NCBI GenBank assembly: GCA_004346725.1
Contig: SMDE01000014.1
Span: forward strand, 1 to 64,000
Source of the DNA: Phytobacter diazotrophicus
GTDB taxonomy: Bacteria; Pseudomonadota; Gammaproteobacteria; Enterobacterales; Enterobacteriaceae
DNA: 64,000 nt
Direction: 5' to 3'
Positions within the stretch are counted from its first letter, which is position 1. Each line of letters begins with the position of its first letter. Shown here piece by piece: positions 37,953-46,616 of the stretch. The notes under the pieces are model-generated. The model was not told the origin of the DNA. It saw nothing but the letters and a program-made list of their open reading frames with translations, and ran no database searches. The position numbers and the translations under genes are program-made.

Positions 37953-38057
37953 ACAATTTTTTGGCTATATCGAACGAATATTCATTATAATGAACACATC
38001 GGGTTCGTTTTTCAAGAAGAACGATTCGTTCATTTTATAGAACACTGGAGCCGTGTA
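37953..38057. promoter_or_regulatory. azlC / XRE regulator intergenic operator region
   Basis: Palindromes sit between the divergent genes: TTCATTATAATGAA (37981-37994, perfect) and GAACGATTCGTTC (38019-38031). A related CGAACGAATATTC is at about 37971-37983. The first palindrome includes a TATAAT on the + strand. The pattern suggests binding by the XRE-cupin regulator encoded next to it. Confidence 0.55.
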
Positions 38058-38606
38058 ATGACACAGCCTATTAGCGTGATCGCCAAAAGTCTGGTACGAG
38101 AACGCCTGCGAACCGGGCTTTCACTGGCGGAAATTGCCCGCCGTGCCGGAATTGCCAAATCCACACTTTCCCAGCTTGAGGCCGGCAACGGCAACCCGAG
38201 TATTGAGACTCTGTGGTCTCTGTGCGTGGCGCTGGATATCCCCTTTGCCCGCCTTCTGGAGCCGCAGGCCGCCAAAACACAGGTCATTCGCCGTGGCGAG
38301 GGGACGAAAGTGGTCGCCGAACTGGCGCATTACCAGGCGACACTGCTTGCAACCTGCCCGCCGGGGGCGCGACGCGATATCTATTTTCTTGATACTCAAC
38401 CCGGTGCTGACCGTATTTCGCAGCCGCATCCGCCCGGTTCAGTTGAGCACATTATCGTGACCCGTGGCCGGGCGATGGTGGGGCTGACGGAAGCGCCAGA
38501 AGAATTAAGTGAAGGTGACTACATCTGTTACCCGGCGGATCTGCCACATATTTTTAAGGCGCTGGAGCCGGATACCCAGGCTATTCTGGTGGCGGAACAG
38601 AATTAA
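38058..38606 (+). CDS. XRE-family regulator with C-terminal cupin domain
   Basis: A 182-residue regulator. An N-terminal HTH (LSLAEIARRAGIAKSTLSQLEAG, about 20-42) is followed by a small-molecule-binding cupin barrel with HPPGSVEHIIV and YICYPADLPHIF. This HTH_3 plus cupin type often controls amino acid transport or metabolism. The ATG at 38058 with GGAG upstream is chosen over an upstream start at 37941. It is divergent from azlCD, which it probably regulates. Confidence 0.88.
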   Translation: MTQPISVIAKSLVRERLRTGLSLAEIARRAGIAKSTLSQLEAGNGNPSIETLWSLCVALDIPFARLLEPQAAKTQVIRRGEGTKVVAELAHYQATLLATCPPGARRDIYFLDTQPGADRISQPHPPGSVEHIIVTRGRAMVGLTEAPEELSEGDYICYPADLPHIFKALEPDTQAILVAEQN

Positions 38607-38823
38607 GTTATCCCTGCGTGTTTTGCTGACACGCAGGTCATTTATCGCCTGCTTCTCTCTAATTCACCCTCATTAATAGTACGAATAACGCCTGCAAATA
38701 CAGCTTTCCGCTTTTTATCCTGCCATTTTTGTTTGGTTCCGTTTTGCCTGGAAACATGAGATTGATGTCACTCTTCAAACGGTATGCGGTTCGTATACTT
38801 CTATTGTGATTTCGGGGTTTATT

Positions 38824-40038
38824 ATGTTTCTTGAAGAACGAAGACATCGTATCTGGCAATATTTGAATGAAAATGAACGTGGGAATGTTAATTATTTTTC
38901 CACGCTTTATGGCGTGTCTAAAGAAACGATACGCAGTGATTTAAATATTTTAGCGGAAATGGGGCTGGTGAAACGGTGCCACGGCGGGGCAATTATTTTG
39001 CGGCGAAGTTTGCAGGCAGAATTGATCTCCGAGACAGGGCCGGGATTTGAAGTTTTACTCCAGCAAATAGACCACCGTAAACCGCAGAACGATCATCAAC
39101 AAAAAGGAAAAACCATGCAGGGTAAGGTCTGTGTTTTCGGTTCATTTAATGTCGATATTGTTGCGCGAGTAGAGCGCTTTCCACGTGGTGGCGAGTCCTT
39201 GCTGGCCCTGGCCAGCAGCCTGGGGCCGGGCGGTAAAGGCGCCAATCAGGCCACGGCGGCAAGTAAGGCCGGGGCAAAAGTGCATTTTGCGGCGAAAGTG
39301 GGTAAAGACCAGTTTAGCCAACTTGCTGCCGACCATTTAAATGCGTCCGAAATTCACTCTTATACCTTGTATCAATCCGACAGTGAGCCTACCGGTAATG
39401 CAATTATTTATGTCTCGCAGGAAAATGGCGAGAATATGATTGCCATTTATTCGGGTGCCAATAAAACCATTACGCACAGTGAAGTTCAGGCTATTTCTTC
39501 TGAATTATCTTCATCGGATGTACTGTTGGTGCAACTGGAAAATAACCTTGATGCTACTGTGGCATTAATTCAAATTGCCCATGAGCTTGGTAAGACAGTC
39601 ATTCTTAATCCGGCGCCGTGCTCTGATGAGATAATTTCATGCTTGCCGTTTGTTGATGTCATTACTCCTAATGAAACCGAGGCGTCTTTATTATCCGGCG
39701 TTGAGGTTCGCGATATCGATACCGCAAAAGAAGCGGCATTAATTATTGCCGGAATGGGGGTGAAAAAAGTCCTCATTACGATGGGATCACGCGGCGCATT
39801 GTTACTGGATAACAAACAATTTAGCCATATTCGCGCTTTCCCTGCCGTTACCGTCGATACCACCGGTGCCGGCGATGCGTTTAATGGCGCGCTGGCAGCG
39901 TCACTTGCCGCCGGAAACAGTCTGGTTCAGGCCGCGACCTGGGCCTCTGCATTTGCCTCTCTCGCCGTTGAGCTGGAGGGCGCATCCAATATGCCTGACT
40001 TCGAACAGGCAACAACACGACTCCGTACTCACAACTAA
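38824..40038 (+). CDS. DeoR-type regulator fused to ribokinase-family kinase
   Basis: A 404-residue fusion. Residues 1-70 are a DeoR helix-turn-helix (NYFSTLYGVSKETIRSDLNILAEMGLVKRCHGGAI). Residues 98-404 form a full PfkB/ribokinase domain with FGSFNVDIVARVERFPRGGE, GPGGKGANQA and the catalytic DTTGAGDAF. The linker lacks the usual DeoR effector domain. A strong ribosome site AAAAAGGAAAAACC precedes an in-frame ATG at 39115, so a free 307-residue kinase could also be made. It is the first gene of an aldolase-YhcH-MFS cluster. The substrate is not known. Confidence 0.88.
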   Translation: MFLEERRHRIWQYLNENERGNVNYFSTLYGVSKETIRSDLNILAEMGLVKRCHGGAIILRRSLQAELISETGPGFEVLLQQIDHRKPQNDHQQKGKTMQGKVCVFGSFNVDIVARVERFPRGGESLLALASSLGPGGKGANQATAASKAGAKVHFAAKVGKDQFSQLAADHLNASEIHSYTLYQSDSEPTGNAIIYVSQENGENMIAIYSGANKTITHSEVQAISSELSSSDVLLVQLENNLDATVALIQIAHELGKTVILNPAPCSDEIISCLPFVDVITPNETEASLLSGVEVRDIDTAKEAALIIAGMGVKKVLITMGSRGALLLDNKQFSHIRAFPAVTVDTTGAGDAFNGALAASLAAGNSLVQAATWASAFASLAVELEGASNMPDFEQATTRLRTHN

Positions 40039-40052
40039 TTCAGGACGAGAAA

Positions 40053-40976
40053 ATGAAAACCATTAACGGTATTGTTCCGGTCATGTTGACCCCTTTCACG
40101 GCCGATGAGCAGATTGACTACCCGGCGCTGGCGAAACTGATCGACTGGTATCTGGAGAAAGGCGTCGACGCGCTGTTTGCCGTTTGCCAGTCCAGCGAAA
40201 TGCAGTTCCTTTCCTTGCAAGAGCGTGTAGAGCTCGCCCGCTTTGTGGTGCAGCACGTTGATGGACGTATTCCGGTGATCGCCTCCGGCCATATCAGCGA
40301 TGATATCGCCGCGCAAAAAGAAGAGTTGCTGGCGATGGCGCAGACCAACATTGATGCGCTGGTACTGGTCACTAACCATCTTGATCCGCGCAACGAGGGG
40401 AGCGAGACCTTTTTTGCCACCCTGAATACGCTTCTCGACGCCCTGCCAAAAGAACTGCTGCTGGGGCTTTATGAATGCCCGGCGCCGTATCGTCGTCTGC
40501 TGACGGATGATGAATTTAGCTGGTGCGCCAACAGTGGTCGTTTTGTGGTGCTGAAAGATGTGAGCTGCGATCTGCCGACTGTCGAACGCCGCGTCAAACT
40601 GGCGCAGGGCACCCCGCTGAATGTTATCAATGCCAATGCCGCCATCGCCTGGCCTGCCATTCTGGCGGGTTCGCAGGGGTTCAGCGGTGTGTTCACTAAT
40701 TTCCATCCAGAGCTGTATAGCTGGTTGTGGCATAACGGCAAAACGCAGCGCGCACTTGCCGACGAACTGGCGATTTTCCTCTCGCTGGGTGCCGTAACCG
40801 AGACCCTTGGCTACCCCAAAAACGCCAAAATCTATCACCAGCGTCTGGGGACGTTTGACGATGTGACCTGCCGGGTAAACAAAGATGATGTGCTGGCGAA
40901 ATTCTGGGGGCTGACGGTGATCCTCGATCAAATCCGTGCAGGCACTGAGCTTTGGCAGACGCGCCTTGCGCGCTAA
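40053..40976 (+). CDS. Dihydrodipicolinate synthase / N-acetylneuraminate lyase family aldolase
   Basis: A 307-residue Schiff-base aldolase of the DapA/NanA superfamily. The lysine is in VVLKDVSCD near residue 168, and the tyrosine partner is in LYECPAPYRR near 140. The phosphate/carboxylate loop reads CQSSEM rather than GTTGE, so it is neither DapA nor typical NanA. It starts 14 bases after the fusion kinase. With an acid-sugar type permease downstream, a 2-keto-acid sugar substrate is likely. Confidence 0.85.
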   Translation: MKTINGIVPVMLTPFTADEQIDYPALAKLIDWYLEKGVDALFAVCQSSEMQFLSLQERVELARFVVQHVDGRIPVIASGHISDDIAAQKEELLAMAQTNIDALVLVTNHLDPRNEGSETFFATLNTLLDALPKELLLGLYECPAPYRRLLTDDEFSWCANSGRFVVLKDVSCDLPTVERRVKLAQGTPLNVINANAAIAWPAILAGSQGFSGVFTNFHPELYSWLWHNGKTQRALADELAIFLSLGAVTETLGYPKNAKIYHQRLGTFDDVTCRVNKDDVLAKFWGLTVILDQIRAGTELWQTRLAR

Positions 40977-40991
40977 TGCGGAGAGACTGTC

Positions 40992-41483
40992 ATGATTGTG
41001 ACCAGCCTTCAGACCTGGCCTGCCCAGGCCAGTGCGTATCATCCGGTCTTTCGCCGGGCGCTGGAATTTATCGCGCAGCACGATTTTCGGCATGAGAAGC
41101 CGGGGAAAATCGACATTATTCCGGGAAAACTTTTCTGCCTGTTGCAGGAGATGGACAGCGTGCCATTCAGCGATGCGCGTCCGGAATCACACCGCCAGTT
41201 TATCGATATTCAGTACCTCATTTCCGGCCATGAAGTGATGGGAGTGAGCTCGGTGAGTAGCGGTAAACATAGCGTCGTGGAAGACCGTACGCCTGAACAG
41301 GACATTCTGTTCTGGCAGGTTAATGAGGATGAAAACCCGGTGACGCTGACCCCGGGTATGTTTGCCATTTTTTTCCCTGATGACATCCACCGCCCGTGCG
41401 CCCACCAGCCTGGCGATGCGCCATGCCATCTGCGTAAAGCGGTTATCAAAATTCACCGTGAACTTCTGGAGGAAACGGTATGA
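40992..41483 (+). CDS. YhcH/YjgK/YiaL family protein
   Basis: A 163-residue cupin-like protein of the family that includes EbgC, TabA and the sialic-acid-linked YhcH. Family signatures are HRQFIDIQYLISG and FFPDDIHRPC. Relatives are found in clusters for sialic acids, 2,3-diketogulonate and other acid sugars and may act as sugar anomerases or isomerases. GGAGAG precedes the start; it overlaps the MFS gene by four bases. Confidence 0.87.
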   Translation: MIVTSLQTWPAQASAYHPVFRRALEFIAQHDFRHEKPGKIDIIPGKLFCLLQEMDSVPFSDARPESHRQFIDIQYLISGHEVMGVSSVSSGKHSVVEDRTPEQDILFWQVNEDENPVTLTPGMFAIFFPDDIHRPCAHQPGDAPCHLRKAVIKIHRELLEETV

Positions 41484-42754
41484 GTACTGTGCAATCTCCC
41501 GCTGAATCCGTTGTTAAGGCACCTGAACTTTCGCGTCGCCGCTGGGGCATCATCTTTATTCTATTGCTGGCGGCGGTGGTGAACTATCTGGATCGCGCCA
41601 ACCTCAGTATCGCCAACACGACGATTTCACAAGAGTTTGGTTTTTCTGCGACCCAAATGGGGCTGCTGCTCTCTGCGTTTTTGTGGCCATACGCGCTGGC
41701 GAACCTGCCTGCCGGTTGGCTGGTTGACCGCTTTGGTCCGAAAAAGATGTTTACCGGCGCGCTGGGGATGTGGTCGGCAGTGACCTTCCTGATGGGGTTT
41801 GTTAATACTTACAGCTTCTTCTATGGCCTGCGTATGCTGCTGGGAATTGCGGAATCACCGTTCTTCACCTCCGGCATTAAAATTACCCAGAGCTGGTTCT
41901 CGGAAAAAGAGCGTGGTCTGCCTACCTCTATCATCAACACCGGTTCGCAAATTGCGAATGCGATTGCACCGCCGCTGCTGACCATACTGCTGCTGTGGGT
42001 GGGCTGGCGAGGCATGTTTATTGCCGTAGGGCTGTTAGGTCTGCCGTTGATTCTGGCCTGGCTGAAATTTTATCGCGATCCTGATGCGCGTGAAGCGATG
42101 CAGATCCACACCGGGCAGGTGACTAACGCCGCATCGGACGAACCAAAAGGGAACTGGGGTACGTTATTTCGCAACAAGACGACCTGGTGCATGATTGCCG
42201 GTAACTTCTGCATTATGTTCACCATTTGGGTCTACCTGACCTGGTTGCCGGGATACCTGGAAAAATCCCTTGGCTTTAGCCTGAAACAAACTGGCCTGAT
42301 CGCCTCGGTACCTTTCTTCGCCGGGATTCTTGGGGTGTTATGTGGCGGTACGCTGTCTGACCGTCTGGTGCGCAGAGGCGTTTCTGCGGTGACGGCGCGT
42401 AAGGTTCCGATCGTGTTAGGGGCCGGGATGGCGGCCTGCTTCGTGATGCCGATTCCGTTCGTGAGCGATACCACAACCGCGATTACATTGCTGACGCTGG
42501 GCTATTTCTGTTCACAGATGCCTTCCGGTGTTATCTGGACGCTGGCGACGGATATGGCGCCGAAGGGGCAGGTGGCTTCGTTAGGGGCTATCCAGAACTT
42601 TGGTGGTTTCCTCGGAGCCGCGCTGGCACCGATCGTCACCGGTATCATTCTGGATGTGACCGGTCAGTTCACCAATGTCTTTATTCTTGGCGGTTGTCTG
42701 TTGTTTATGGGCGCCTGTTTCTACGGCTTCTTTGTGCGTAAACCGATTCGTTAA
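41480..42754 (+). CDS. MFS transporter, anion:cation symporter family
   Basis: A 424-residue permease with twelve predicted membrane helices. The N-terminal NYLDRANLSIA motif and the GWLVDRFGPKKMF loop mark the ACS family (ExuT, GudP and DgoT), whose members carry hexuronates, aldarates and other acid sugars. It is the last gene of the fusion kinase-aldolase-YhcH-MFS operon; a strong terminator follows. Confidence 0.88.
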   Translation: MSTVQSPAESVVKAPELSRRRWGIIFILLLAAVVNYLDRANLSIANTTISQEFGFSATQMGLLLSAFLWPYALANLPAGWLVDRFGPKKMFTGALGMWSAVTFLMGFVNTYSFFYGLRMLLGIAESPFFTSGIKITQSWFSEKERGLPTSIINTGSQIANAIAPPLLTILLLWVGWRGMFIAVGLLGLPLILAWLKFYRDPDAREAMQIHTGQVTNAASDEPKGNWGTLFRNKTTWCMIAGNFCIMFTIWVYLTWLPGYLEKSLGFSLKQTGLIASVPFFAGILGVLCGGTLSDRLVRRGVSAVTARKVPIVLGAGMAACFVMPIPFVSDTTTAITLLTLGYFCSQMPSGVIWTLATDMAPKGQVASLGAIQNFGGFLGAALAPIVTGIILDVTGQFTNVFILGGCLLFMGACFYGFFVRKPIR

Positions 42755-42779
42755 TCACAGTTGATACCGTAAAAATAAG

Positions 42780-42811
42780 AAGCCCGACGGACAGCCGCCG
42801 GGCTTTTTTTA
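42780..42811 (+). terminator. Terminator of the aldolase-YhcH-MFS operon
   Basis: A GC-rich stem AGCCCGACGG / CCGCCGGGCT with a short loop and seven T. Confidence 0.9.
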
Positions 42812-42870
42812 TTCGCTTGACCCTTCCTGAACGCGTTTGCCGGCGGCCTACAAAACGACGGTTTCGCATA

Positions 42871-42894
42871 ATAGCTCCCCCTGCGGGGAGCTAT
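42871..42894. terminator. Hairpin after rhaM
   Basis: The 10-bp stem ATAGCTCCCC / GGGGAGCTAT lies just beyond the rhaM stop. There is no strong T run on the minus strand, so it may be a weak terminator or a 3'-end stabiliser of the rha operon. Confidence 0.5.
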
Positions 42895-42900
42895 CACGTT

Positions 42901-43215
42901 TTACGCCAGGTAAAACACCTCTTTCAGCTCTGCGCTTACCGGGCTGTTGTCCGGGTTGGAGGGCATCACATCGCGCATGTGCTTCCACCAGCGCTGGCAC
43001 ACCTCGGTGTTGGCCACCGCGTTCCAGCGCTCTTCGGACTCAATTTCTACCGTCGCGAACAACAAGTTACGTTCTTTATCGAGATAAATCGCGTAATGGT
43101 GCGCGCCATGCGCTTTCAGCACCGCCTCCAGCTCGGGCCAGATAGGGCTATGGCGACGTTCATACTCTTCGTGTGCATCGGGGTTAACCTGCATCACAAA
43201 GGCCTTGCGGATCAT
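42901..43215 (-). CDS. rhaM: L-rhamnose mutarotase
   Basis: A 104-residue enzyme that interconverts the alpha and beta anomers of L-rhamnose. It has the family pattern [22 protein letters not shown], the active-site HHYAIYLD and paired tryptophans in CQRWWKHM. The length equals E. coli RhaM (YiiL). Its start overlaps the reductase stop by four bases (ATGA). In E. coli it follows rhaD directly; here five genes lie between. Confidence 0.96.
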   Translation of the reverse strand: MIRKAFVMQVNPDAHEEYERRHSPIWPELEAVLKAHGAHHYAIYLDKERNLLFATVEIESEERWNAVANTEVCQRWWKHMRDVMPSNPDNSPVSAELKEVFYLA

Positions 43216-44360
43216 AATGCCTCCAGGTAGAGCTCGCGGACTTCGTCGCGGCTTGCGGTGCGTGGGTTGCACGGCGCGCAGGGGTCTGCCAGCGCTTTGT
43301 CCAGCCAGCCTTCGATATCCTCTTTGGTGACGCCCAGTTTACTGAAACCAGACGGAATACCAACGCGCGCGCTGAGATCGCGAATCGCCTGAATCGCCGC
43401 CATGCTCGCCGCTTCGTCGCTCATGCCACGGGTATCAACCCCCATCGCCTGCGCGACGCGCGCGAAACGTGCCACGGCATTCGGGCGGTTAAAGTTTTCG
43501 ATGATTGGCAGCAGGATAGCGTTACAGACGCCGTGCGGCAGGTTGTGAGTTGCACCCGGCTGGTGGGCGAGGGCATGCACCAGGCCAAGACCGGCACTGT
43601 TAAATGCCATCCCCGCCAGGTACTGGCCAAAGGCCATTTGTTCGCGTGCTTCCAGGTTGTGGCCATCATCGACGGCTTTCGGTAGCCACAGGTTGATCAG
43701 GCGAATGGCTTCCAGCGCATTGGCGTCGGTCAGTGGATGTGCGCCAATGGAGACAAAGGCTTCAACCGCGTGGGTCAGGGCGTCCATACCGGTTGCGGCA
43801 GTGACAGAGGCCGGGATTTCCAGCATCACGCTGGCATCGTCCACGGCAATATCCGGGATGATATTCGGGTCGATGATGACCTCTTTCACCTGGCGGGCGG
43901 AGTCGATGATAACCGCGTTGCTGGTCATCTCAGCGGCGGTTCCGGCGGTGGTGTTGATGGCAACCAGGGGGACGCCCGCGTTTTTCACTTTGCCCACGCC
44001 GGAATAGGCGGTGGACGGGCCTGGGTTGGCGGTGAGGATTTTCACGGCTTTCGCGGTGTCGATCGGGCTACCGCCGCCGAAGGCGATAACGTAATCGCAG
44101 CCCGCGGCTTTGTACGCCGCATAGCCTTTTTGCACCAGCTCTTCGGTCGGGTTCGGGAAAACCTCATCGAACAGGTGATACGCCATCTGGTGCGCTTTCA
44201 GCGCCGCAAACAGGCTATCGAGCAGGCCGAGTTTGACCAGTTGACCATCAGTGACAATCAGCGCTTTACCCCACTGTTTGCCTGCGACCAGGTTGACCAT
44301 ATCGCCGATTGCGCCCGCGCCATGCAGGCTGATTTTGGGAAGGGCTAACATAAAGCTCAT
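43212..44360 (-). CDS. fucO: Iron-containing alcohol dehydrogenase, lactaldehyde reductase type
   Basis: A 382-residue group III alcohol dehydrogenase. NAD binding is seen in [12 protein letters not shown] (about 94-105), and the metal ligands lie in [29 protein letters not shown]. Within the rha operon it should reduce L-lactaldehyde from RhaD to 1,2-propanediol under anaerobic conditions. It is about equally like FucO and YiaY, so the symbol is by function. Tandem ATGs occur; the second (44360) is best spaced from AAGGAG. Confidence 0.88.
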   Translation of the reverse strand: MSFMLALPKISLHGAGAIGDMVNLVAGKQWGKALIVTDGQLVKLGLLDSLFAALKAHQMAYHLFDEVFPNPTEELVQKGYAAYKAAGCDYVIAFGGGSPIDTAKAVKILTANPGPSTAYSGVGKVKNAGVPLVAINTTAGTAAEMTSNAVIIDSARQVKEVIIDPNIIPDIAVDDASVMLEIPASVTAATGMDALTHAVEAFVSIGAHPLTDANALEAIRLINLWLPKAVDDGHNLEAREQMAFGQYLAGMAFNSAGLGLVHALAHQPGATHNLPHGVCNAILLPIIENFNRPNAVARFARVAQAMGVDTRGMSDEAASMAAIQAIRDLSARVGIPSGFSKLGVTKEDIEGWLDKALADPCAPCNPRTASRDEVRELYLEAL

Positions 44361-44397
44361 CATATTCTCCTTAACATTGATTTTGGTAAATCCTGTT

Positions 44398-44607
44398 CCC
44401 CTCACCCTAACCCTCTCCCCAAAGGGGCGAGGGGACTGCCCGGTGCGGTCCAGTACACGGGAGCCAAACAACGGCTCAGCGCGGTTTTCACCCTCTCCCA
44501 AAAGGGGCGAGGGGACTGTCCGGTACGGCCCAGTGCACGGGAGCCAAACAACGGCTCAGCGCGGTTTTCACCCTCTCCCCTTTGGGGAGAGGGCAGGGGG
44601 GAGGGGC
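44398..44607. repeat. Palindromic GC-rich repeat with tandem 80-bp units (copy A)
   Basis: Begins CCCTCACCCTAACCCTCTCC. Two tandem 80-bp units (44411-44490 and 44491-44570) are followed by a partial third that ends in the inverse arm GGGGAGAGGGCAGGG. Similar single elements lie at 48147 and 50299. It lies between the ABC permease and the lactaldehyde reductase gene and could form hairpins in the mRNA. Confidence 0.88.
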
Positions 44608-44610
44608 AAA

Positions 44611-45615
44611 TTAAATGCGCCTGCGCTGCATAATCCGGCGGTAAATAATCGGCAGTGAAATCACCACGATCAGCATCGCGCCGACGATAATCGACATCAC
44701 AATCCCCGGTACATTGAGCAGGCTCAGACCAAAGGTCACCAGCCCCATCAGGAAGGCGGCAATCACCACGCCCACCATGCTGCCGGAACCACCAAGAATA
44801 TTGACGCCGCCCAGCACCGCCATCGTTACTACCGCCAGTTCCCAGCCCATGGCAATCGTCGGGCGGGTACTGCCCAAACGCGAAGTGAGCAGCACAGACG
44901 CCAGACCTGCCATCAGGCCCACCAGCGCGAACAGAATCAGGTTGTGGCGTTTCACATTGATACCGGAATACCACGCGCCGGTTGGGTTATTGCCGATGGC
45001 GTAAGTGCGGCGACCAAAGTTGGTGCGGTGCAAGACAAAGGCGAAGACTGCGGCAAGCACAATAAACAGCGCAAACTCGAAGGACAGCGCGCCGAAGACA
45101 TAGCCCTGGCCGAACCAGGCGAAGCTCTCCGGATACGCATTGAGCGCCTGATCGCCGAGCAGGATGTAAGTGATGCCGCGGTACAGACTCATGGTCCCGA
45201 TGGTGATAACGATGGAGGAGAGGTTAAAACGCGTCACCAGGAAGCCATTGAACAAGCCGCACAGCAACCCCACGCCCAGCCCCACGCAGACCAGCAGTGC
45301 GGTATCCATACCTGCGGCGGCGCAAAAGCCCATTACCGTTGAGCTGAGCGCCATGGTGGAGGCCACCGACAGATCAATCTCACGGGCGATAATCAGCATC
45401 GCCATTGGCAACACGATGATCGCTTTTTCCGTGAAGTTGAAGGTCGCGTCGGACAAGTTCCAGATATTAAGGAAATAGGGTGACGCCAGGGCGTTAGCGA
45501 TAAACACCGCGAGGGTCACCGCCAGCAAAAAGCCTTCCCAGCACATCAGACGCTGCCAGAACGGGGTGGCGGCGGGAACGCTTTTCATGGCGTCGGAAGT
45601 CAGCATTTTTGTCAT
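44611..45615 (-). CDS. rhaQ: Rhamnose ABC transporter permease, second subunit
   Basis: A 334-residue inner-membrane permease of the RbsC/AraH (CUT2) family with eight to ten helices. It has the conserved ITIGTMSLYRGITYILLG and the AVLGGVNILGGSGSMVG loop that contacts the ATPase. It overlaps the other permease gene by four bases. The symbol follows the Rhizobium rhaSTPQ system. Confidence 0.88.
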   Translation of the reverse strand: MTKMLTSDAMKSVPAATPFWQRLMCWEGFLLAVTLAVFIANALASPYFLNIWNLSDATFNFTEKAIIVLPMAMLIIAREIDLSVASTMALSSTVMGFCAAAGMDTALLVCVGLGVGLLCGLFNGFLVTRFNLSSIVITIGTMSLYRGITYILLGDQALNAYPESFAWFGQGYVFGALSFEFALFIVLAAVFAFVLHRTNFGRRTYAIGNNPTGAWYSGINVKRHNLILFALVGLMAGLASVLLTSRLGSTRPTIAMGWELAVVTMAVLGGVNILGGSGSMVGVVIAAFLMGLVTFGLSLLNVPGIVMSIIVGAMLIVVISLPIIYRRIMQRRRI

Positions 45616-46616
45616 GATTTCACCGCCAGTTTTTGTCGGGCCAGGGCCGCATCGCGCAGGATTAAACGCCCTTTACGCTTGTTGCCACGTTCATTGAGCA
45701 GAACCGCAATGACAATCACCGAACCGGAAATCGCCATCTGCCAGAAGGGGGAAATACCGATGACCGGTAGCGCATTGTTGATAACGCCAAGGAACAGCGC
45801 GCCCAACAAACATCCCAGCACGCGGCCTGTGCCGCCCATGGTGCTGATGCCGCCAATCACACAGGCTGCCACGACCTGCAGTTCAAAACCGTTAGCCACA
45901 TCGACATACGCCACGGCGAAGCGGGAAATCCACAAATAACCACAGAACCCCGCCAGCGCGCCGGACAGACAGAAACTGACGAACTGCATTTTCCCGGCGT
46001 TGATCCCGGTGTAATACGCCGCCGTGGCGTTGCCGCCTGCGGTGTAGAGTGCGCGCCCTGTCCGGCTGTAGCGCAGGAAGTAACCCACCACAAACAGCGC
46101 GGCGATGGCGCACCAGCTCAGCAACGGCAACCCGAGCAGCGACGAGCGCGGCAGACCGAGGAAATCGGCGCTCATCTGGTGGGAGTTAATCCAGCCGCCG
46201 TCAGAGAGCAAAAATATGATGCCGCGATAGATGCTCATCGTGCCGAGCGTCACCACAATCGCCGGAATCCCCATCTTCCAGACCAGCAGGCCGTTGATGA
46301 TGCCCATCACGAGACCGAGCGCGGTGGCCAGAATTAGCAGCGCCCAGACCGGAATATCCGGATGGTGGAAGTTGAGCAGCGCGACGATCATCCCGGTCAG
46401 CGCGAGGTTGGCTGCCATCGACAAATCAATGCCTTTGGTCAGCAGAACCATCATCTGCCCAAGCGCGAGGATGATAAGAATAGAGGTGTCGTTAAACATC
46501 TCCACCAGGTTGCCGGGGCCGATAAATGACGGCACGCGGCTGCCGATGGCGAGCACCATCAGCACGATAACCCCGCCCAGCAGGGCCTCGCGGTGTTTCA
46601 GGAGTTGTTGCCACAT
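45612..46616 (-). CDS. rhaP: Rhamnose ABC transporter permease, first subunit
   Basis: A 334-residue CUT2-type permease, paralogous to its neighbour. Key stretches are GIDLSMAANLALTGM, VTLGTMSIYRGIIFLLSDGG and IGGISTMGGTGRVLGCLLG. Its ATG overlaps the end of the ATPase gene by one base and it overlaps the next permease by four. The two permeases probably form a heterodimeric channel. Confidence 0.88.
   Translation of the reverse strand: MWQQLLKHREALLGGVIVLMVLAIGSRVPSFIGPGNLVEMFNDTSILIILALGQMMVLLTKGIDLSMAANLALTGMIVALLNFHHPDIPVWALLILATALGLVMGIINGLLVWKMGIPAIVVTLGTMSIYRGIIFLLSDGGWINSHQMSADFLGLPRSSLLGLPLLSWCAIAALFVVGYFLRYSRTGRALYTAGGNATAAYYTGINAGKMQFVSFCLSGALAGFCGYLWISRFAVAYVDVANGFELQVVAACVIGGISTMGGTGRVLGCLLGALFLGVINNALPVIGISPFWQMAISGSVIVIAVLLNERGNKRKGRLILRDAALARQKLAVKS

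Noticed and set aside
40035-41093. A 352-codon frame opposite the NAL-type aldolase gene
   Set aside because: Antisense shadow spanning two genes; the sense strand has intact catalytic motifs and ribosome sites.
44411-44570. CRISPR array
   Set aside because: The 80-bp tandem units are adjacent without spacers, and there are no cas genes in the window.
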